Shown here piece by piece: positions 60,209-64,000 of a stretch of 64,000 bases of DNA (its first letter is position 1; every line of letters begins with the position of its first letter). Both the position numbers and the translations under genes were made by a program. The notes beneath the pieces are model-generated. The model was not told the DNA's origin. It was given only the letters and a program-made list of their open reading frames with translations, and searched no databases. The stretch is taken from contig NZ_PKRP01000001.1 of the NCBI RefSeq assembly GCF_002855515.1, positions 124,001 through 188,000 of the forward strand, in the 5' to 3' direction. The stretch comes from Rhizobium sp. TH135. Its GTDB lineage: Bacteria > Pseudomonadota > Alphaproteobacteria > Rhizobiales > Rhizobiaceae.

Positions 60209-60559
60209 TCACACCGGTGGGTCGGTCACGAAAGGCATGATATCGACCCCATCTCCGGGAAACACGGTGATGTGTGGATGGTCGACGAAGAGCCGGGCGG
60301 CGGCCTCCGCCGTCTCGGCCTCGACGATCAGATAGCCGCAAATGGCATTCGCCGCCGGCGAGACGCCAGCCAGCGTGACCCGCGTCGTCTTGCCAACCAT
60401 GCCGCCTCGATTGACGATGGCTGCCGCATTGCGCTCTTCCCAATCGATCCATTGCGGAATGCCGGCGGCATCGATGGCATCCTGCTCAGCCTTGGGCAGG
60501 TTGCGAAAGCGCGTGAAATCCTCGTGCTTCATTGTGTAGACGGCGAGAAATTTCGGCAT
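60209..60559 (-). CDS. YciI-family protein
   Basis: A 116-residue protein with the YCII/DGPF-type pattern: MPKFLAVYTMKHEDFTRFRNLPKAEQDAIDAAG and GYLIVEAETAEAAARLFVDHPHI, in which the His after AARLFVD is the family's catalytic-like residue. Function of these small dimeric proteins is unclear. It is downstream of queF, same strand, 78 bp apart. Confidence 0.85.
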   Translation of the reverse strand: MPKFLAVYTMKHEDFTRFRNLPKAEQDAIDAAGIPQWIDWEERNAAAIVNRGGMVGKTTRVTLAGVSPAANAICGYLIVEAETAEAAARLFVDHPHITVFPGDGVDIMPFVTDPPV

Positions 60560-60637
60560 GTCAGCGGCTCCGGGTCGGTTAAGGACATGCCGGAGGCTAG
60601 CGCTTCGGGGGACCGAAGTCACCCGAAGCATTGGCGA

Positions 60638-61102
60638 TTAGCCGCGACCGCGATAGGTGGCGACACCCTGCTCCGGCAGCCAGACGCCCTTGGGCGCCTC
60701 GCCGGTCTGCCAGAAGACGTCGATCGGGATGCCACCGCGCGGATACCAGTAAGCGCCAATCCGCAGCCACTTCGGATCGAGAAGCTCGACGATGCGCTTG
60801 GCGATATAGACCGAGCAATCCTCGTGGAAGGCACCGTGATTGCGAAAGGCAAAGAGGAAGAGCTTCAGCGACTTCGATTCCACCAGCCAGTCGCCGGGGA
60901 TGTAATCGATGACGATATGGGCAAAATCCGGCTGGCCGGTCATCGGGCAGAGGGACGTGAACTCGGGTGCTGTGAAGCGGACGACATAATCCGTGCCGGC
61001 ATTGCCATTCGGCACGCGCTCGAGAACGGCGGTTTCCGGGCTGGTGGGTGCTTCCACGCTCTGGCCGAGCTGGGTCAACCCGGACGTATCGGTCTTGCTC
61101 AT
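60638..61102 (-). CDS. queF: NADPH-dependent preQ0 reductase
   Basis: A 154-residue QueF of the short (YkvM) type that reduces 7-cyano-7-deazaguanine to preQ1 for queuosine in tRNA. Catalytic Cys in [14 protein letters not shown] (about residue 52), the substrate motif [18 protein letters not shown] and HEDC are all present. It is 11 bp downstream of the cation exporter gene. Confidence 0.95.
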   Translation of the reverse strand: MSKTDTSGLTQLGQSVEAPTSPETAVLERVPNGNAGTDYVVRFTAPEFTSLCPMTGQPDFAHIVIDYIPGDWLVESKSLKLFLFAFRNHGAFHEDCSVYIAKRIVELLDPKWLRIGAYWYPRGGIPIDVFWQTGEAPKGVWLPEQGVATYRGRG

Positions 61103-61113
61103 GGGATATCCTT

Positions 61114-62028
61114 TTATTCTAAACGCCCGAATTCGATGCCGGCGCCATGCGCCACTTCGTTTTCAGGCTCTACATGAATGGTGACGCGCGTGCCCGGCAC
61201 CGCCTTGTGCACCGCCATTTCCAGCCGGTCGCAGATCACATGCGCGTCGCGCACGGTCATCTTCGATGGCACGACCAGATCGAAGGCGACGAAGGTCGCG
61301 GCCCCTGCCCGGCGCGAGCGCAGGTAATGCACGCCGAGCGAGCCTTCGGAATTCTCCTTGATCGCCTGACGAATGGCCTCAGCCTCGTCCGGTGACACGG
61401 CGATGTCCATCAGGCCTGCCACCGACTGCGCAATCACCTTCCAGCCCTGCCAGATGATGTTGAGGGCAACCAGGATCGCGAGAACCGGATCCAGAATGGC
61501 ATAGCCGGTCGCTAGTACCAGAAGAAGGCCGATGATGACGCCGATCGAGGTCACCACGTCGGACATGATGTGCTGGCCATCGGCCGACAACGCCGGCGAG
61601 CGATGGCTGCCGCCGACCCGGATCAGCAGCGTTGCCCAAGCTGCATTGATGATGGCAGCAAGGCCGTTGATCGCCAAGCCAAGGAACGGCGCTTCGGGCA
61701 AAGTGGGGTTCTGCAAGGCCGGGATCGCCTCGCGGATGATCAGCAAAGCTGCGACAACGATCAGCACCCCCTCGAGCACCGCCGAGAGATATTCCGCCTT
61801 GTGGTGACCATAAGGGTGATCGTCATCAGCCGGCTTCTGCGCATAGCGAATGACGAAATAGGCGATGAAGGCGGCAATCACATTGACGGTCGATTCCAGA
61901 CCATCGGAGAGCAGCGCGACCGAGCCCGTCACCCACCAGGCGAGAAGCTTCAGCCCCATGACCCCGAAGGCAAGCGGAATGCCCCAGAAGGCGATGCGCC
62001 GCACCAGATTACTGTCCTCAGCCGCCAT
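61114..62028 (-). CDS. Cation diffusion facilitator exporter
   Basis: A 304-residue six-helix exporter. Metal ligands: SDGLES in helix 2, [12 protein letters not shown] in the loop, [10 protein letters not shown] in helix 5. The C-terminal cytoplasmic domain ends [14 protein letters not shown]. Members export Zn, Mn, Co, Ni or Fe; the Asp-rich sites here do not decide the metal. Start at 62028 has GGGAAG at good spacing; an ATG two codons up is too close to it. A promoter and leader hairpin are just upstream. Confidence 0.92.
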   Translation of the reverse strand: MAAEDSNLVRRIAFWGIPLAFGVMGLKLLAWWVTGSVALLSDGLESTVNVIAAFIAYFVIRYAQKPADDDHPYGHHKAEYLSAVLEGVLIVVAALLIIREAIPALQNPTLPEAPFLGLAINGLAAIINAAWATLLIRVGGSHRSPALSADGQHIMSDVVTSIGVIIGLLLVLATGYAILDPVLAILVALNIIWQGWKVIAQSVAGLMDIAVSPDEAEAIRQAIKENSEGSLGVHYLRSRRAGAATFVAFDLVVPSKMTVRDAHVICDRLEMAVHKAVPGTRVTIHVEPENEVAHGAGIEFGRLE

Positions 62029-62083
62029 GGCCATCTTCCCTGCAGATGCGAGTGAATTGCAGCAGCAATTCCAAAAACGACAA

Positions 62084-62107
62084 AACCGCCCGGCAAAGCG
62101 GGCGGTT
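62084..62107 (-). promoter_or_regulatory. Terminator-like hairpin in the exporter leader
   Basis: AACCGCCCG / CGGGCGGTT (9 bp, 6-base loop), followed on the minus strand by TTTTGTCGTTTTTG. It lies about 56 bp before the exporter start and only about 12 bases after the predicted transcript start. Outer bases CGACA...TGTCG extend the stem. It could be an attenuator. Confidence 0.6.
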
Positions 62108-62125
62108 CGTTTGAATGTCGGCAGT

Positions 62126-62154
62126 GTAATGGCGAAGGGTTAAGGCGAGGTCAA
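62126..62154 (-). promoter_or_regulatory. Promoter of the cation exporter
   Basis: TTGACC (62154-62149), 17 bases, CATTAC (62131-62126) on the minus strand, a good sigma-70-type match. The expected start point is near 62119. Confidence 0.6.
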
Positions 62155-62262
62155 GGCGAAAGGGCGGGTGTGCACAGGGGGATGTGTGACGAGAATTGAG
62201 CAGGTCCTTGCTGCAATACGGTGATTTTGAGATACTACCGATATCAACAAGCGGAGACGGCC

Positions 62263-62514
62263 ATGTCGACGATCACCATCGCGATTACCGACGCCATGAA
62301 GGAGTGGATCGACGCGAAGGCGCAGAGCGGTGACTTCCAAGGTCCGGCTGACTATGTCGTTGATCTCATCAGGCGGGAGCAAGAGCGCGCCAACAAGATC
62401 ACATCAATGCAGACATTGGTGGACGAAGGCCTAGCCAGCGGCATTGGCCACCGATCCAAGCAAGAGTTGCTCGAAGCCGCCCTCACCAACGTCCGGGCGA
62501 GGCGCGAAGGATAA
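62263..62514 (+). CDS. parD: ParD-family antitoxin
   Basis: An 83-residue protein. The N-terminal ITIAITDAMKEWIDAKAQSGDFQGPADYVVDLIRREQER is the ribbon-helix-helix of ParD (CC2985 type). It binds the toxin with its C-terminal tail and represses the operon. Its stop is 1 bp from the parE ATG. Confidence 0.88.
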   Translation: MSTITIAITDAMKEWIDAKAQSGDFQGPADYVVDLIRREQERANKITSMQTLVDEGLASGIGHRSKQELLEAALTNVRARREG

Positions 62515-62515
62515 C

Positions 62516-62803
62516 ATGGTGTATCGGCTAACATCAAAAGCCGAACTTGACATCATCGCCATTGCGGAAGTGGGCCTGTCCAAATGGGGCCGAGCACTGG
62601 CGGAGGAGTATATAGATGGGCTCTATGCACTCTTTGACCGGATTGCCTCCTCACCGCGCATGGCGAGAGAGCGAAACGAACTAGCTCCGCCAGTTCGGGT
62701 CCAGCGCTACAGGGCGCATCTGGTTCTCTATCTAGTGGAAGGCGACGACATCCTCATTGTACGCCTTCGCCATGGCCGGGAAGACTGGCAGTCAGACCCG
62801 TAG
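62516..62803 (+). CDS. parE: ParE-family toxin
   Basis: A 95-residue RelE/ParE toxin: YRLTSKAELDIIAIAEVGLSKWG, FDRIASSPRMARER, YRAHLVLYLVEGDDILIVRLRHGREDW with the usual C-terminal strand. Complete, with its ParD directly before it. ParE toxins act on DNA gyrase. A 7-bp stem (GCGCGGC/GCCGCGC, 62817-62838) follows between this and the convergent trpE(G). Confidence 0.88.
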   Translation: MVYRLTSKAELDIIAIAEVGLSKWGRALAEEYIDGLYALFDRIASSPRMARERNELAPPVRVQRYRAHLVLYLVEGDDILIVRLRHGREDWQSDP

Positions 62804-62853
62804 AGAAGCTGTCTCAGCGCGGCCTTTTCAAGCCGCGCCCCGCCCTCGCCTCC

Positions 62854-64000
62854 TCAGGCCGCCTTGACCTTCTTCCGCTTTGCGAGCTTCTCCACGACGT
62901 TTTCAATCATCCGCATGCCGGCGTCGCCGCCGAGCGTCATGATCGATTCCGGATGAAACTGGACGGCGGCCACCGGTTCCTTCGCGTGTTCGATGCCCAT
63001 GATCGTGCCGTCCTCGCTTTCCGCGGTGATCACGAAATCACGGTGCAGCGTTGCCGGATCGGCAAAGATCGAGTGGTAGCGGCCGACGGTCACTTCCTTG
63101 CCCAGACCTTCGAAGACGAGGCCGGGTTCGAGCACGCGGATGCGCGACGGCTTACCGTGCATGGGAACCGCCAACTGGCGCAGGTCGCCGCCATAGGCTT
63201 CGGCCAGCGCCTGCAGGCCGAGGCAGACGCCGAAGATCGGCAGCTCGCGGGCGCGCGCCTTCTTGATCGTCGCCTTGCAATCGAAATCCGTCGGTGACCC
63301 CGGACCGGGCGACAGCACCACGAGATCCGGATTGAGACGGTCGAAGATCTCCTCCGGCACCGGCGTGCGCACGGTGTTCACCGTTGCCCCCGTCTGGCGG
63401 AAATAATTGGCGAGCGTGTGGACGAAGCTATCCTCGTGGTCGACGAGCAGGATGTTGACGCCCTCGCCCACGCGGGCCACGCCGCGCTTGGACTTCGGAT
63501 CGGACTTGGCGTCACGGATGGCGGCGATCATGGCGGAGGCCTTCAATTCGGTTTCGGCTTCTTCTTCCTGCGGGTCGCTGTCATTGAGCAATGTGGCACC
63601 AGCGCGCACCTCGGCAATGCCGTCCTTGATGCGCACGGTGCGCAGCGTCAGCCCCGTGTTCATGTCGCCGTTGAAGCCGACCATGCCGATCGCGCCGCCA
63701 TACCAGGCGCGCGGGCTCTTCTCGTGCTTTTCGATGAAGCGCATGGCCCAGAGCTTCGGCGCACCGGTGACGGTGACGGCCCAGGCATGGGAGAGGAAGC
63801 CGTCGAAGGCATCCATGCCGTCGCGGAGCCGCCCCTCGATGTGGTCGACGGTGTGGATGAGGCGCGAATACATCTCGATCTGCCGGCGACCGATGACCTT
63901 GACCGAGCCCGGCTCGCAGACGCGAGACTTGTCGTTGCGGTCGACGTCGGAGCACATGGTCAGCTCGCTCTCGTCCTTCTTGGAGTTGAGGAGCTTCAGG
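62854..64000 (-). CDS. trpE(G): Anthranilate synthase fusion TrpE(G), 3' part
   Basis: The frame is open from the right edge, so the 5' half lies outside. What is here: the end of the chorismate-binding component ([26 protein letters not shown]-like [35 protein letters not shown]) and a full TrpG amidotransferase ([32 protein letters not shown] with the nucleophile Cys; FHPESI with the His). It makes anthranilate for tryptophan. The fusion is typical of rhizobia, where a trpL leader precedes it; that leader would be beyond the window. Confidence 0.95.
   Translation of the reverse strand, partial: LKLLNSKKDESELTMCSDVDRNDKSRVCEPGSVKVIGRRQIEMYSRLIHTVDHIEGRLRDGMDAFDGFLSHAWAVTVTGAPKLWAMRFIEKHEKSPRAWYGGAIGMVGFNGDMNTGLTLRTVRIKDGIAEVRAGATLLNDSDPQEEEAETELKASAMIAAIRDAKSDPKSKRGVARVGEGVNILLVDHEDSFVHTLANYFRQTGATVNTVRTPVPEEIFDRLNPDLVVLSPGPGSPTDFDCKATIKKARARELPIFGVCLGLQALAEAYGGDLRQLAVPMHGKPSRIRVLEPGLVFEGLGKEVTVGRYHSIFADPATLHRDFVITAESEDGTIMGIEHAKEPVAAVQFHPESIMTLGGDAGMRMIENVVEKLAKRKKVKAA

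Noticed and set aside
1-64000. CRISPR arrays, tRNA or rRNA genes, complete insertion sequences
   Set aside because: No regularly spaced repeats, no T-arm consensus with acceptor stem, no transposase or integrase frame was seen.

Overview
The window looks like a chromosomal piece of an alphaproteobacterium of the Rhizobiaceae (Rhizobium/Agrobacterium type). Reasons: high GC, a trpE-trpG fusion, a leaderless-looking Leu-codon leader upstream of leuA, a chemoreceptor ending in WQEF, a carboxynorspermidine polyamine operon, a DUF1285/Nudix/CCA-adding-enzyme operon beside a moxR-DUF58 operon, and an avidin homologue closest in motif to rhizavidin. No rRNA, tRNA or CRISPR was seen.

Layout. 1-10.3 kb: a fasciclin protein; a minus-strand operon DUF1285-Nudix-CCA enzyme; a divergent plus-strand moxR-DUF58-BatA/DUF4159-membrane protein operon. 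10.3-17.5 kb: scattered single genes (three GNAT acetyltransferases, Zn alcohol dehydrogenase, glutathionyl-hydroquinone-reductase-like GST, Nudix, metallophosphoesterase, alpha/beta hydrolase) and an unlisted 28-residue membrane peptide. 17.5-20.1 kb: leuA with its leader peptide, then brnTA. 20.1-25.5 kb: BenE transporter, diguanylate cyclase, nspC plus carboxynorspermidine synthase. 25.6-27.6 kb: a low-GC insert (DUF488 gene and a convergent partner) abutting a RelE-type toxin gene that has lost its 5' end. 27.6-36.1 kb: ClpP, tandem HD-GYP, avidin-like protein, Lrp regulator with a saccharopine-dehydrogenase-like gene, EAL protein, aldehyde dehydrogenase. 36.2-38.6 kb: a gene-free segment bracketed by two inverted palindromic elements, then a low-GC FRG-domain gene. 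38.7-49.6 kb: FAD/GcvT demethylating oxidoreductase, PNPOx-like protein, DUF992, ABC exporter, MmyB-type regulator with a divergent epimerase, SelO, GST, lipoprotein.

49.7-53.9 kb is the most unusual part: a CsgG/HfaB-type outer-membrane secretion lipoprotein, a short HfaA/curlin-like subunit and two large exported proteins built from Q-x-[A/G/S]-x-N repeats, one with twelve copies. This looks like a holdfast-anchor or amyloid-fibre system with no other curli genes. 54.6-64 kb: HupE/UreJ protein, a cystine-type amino-acid ABC transporter, a chemoreceptor, YciI, QueF, a cation-diffusion-facilitator exporter with a terminator-like hairpin in its leader, parDE, and the 3' part of trpE(G).

Three c-di-GMP enzymes (GGDEF, tandem HD-GYP, EAL), the surface-fibre genes and a chemoreceptor together suggest a surface-attached lifestyle. 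Amino-acid supply (leuA, trpE(G), amino-acid uptake) appears under leader and operator control.
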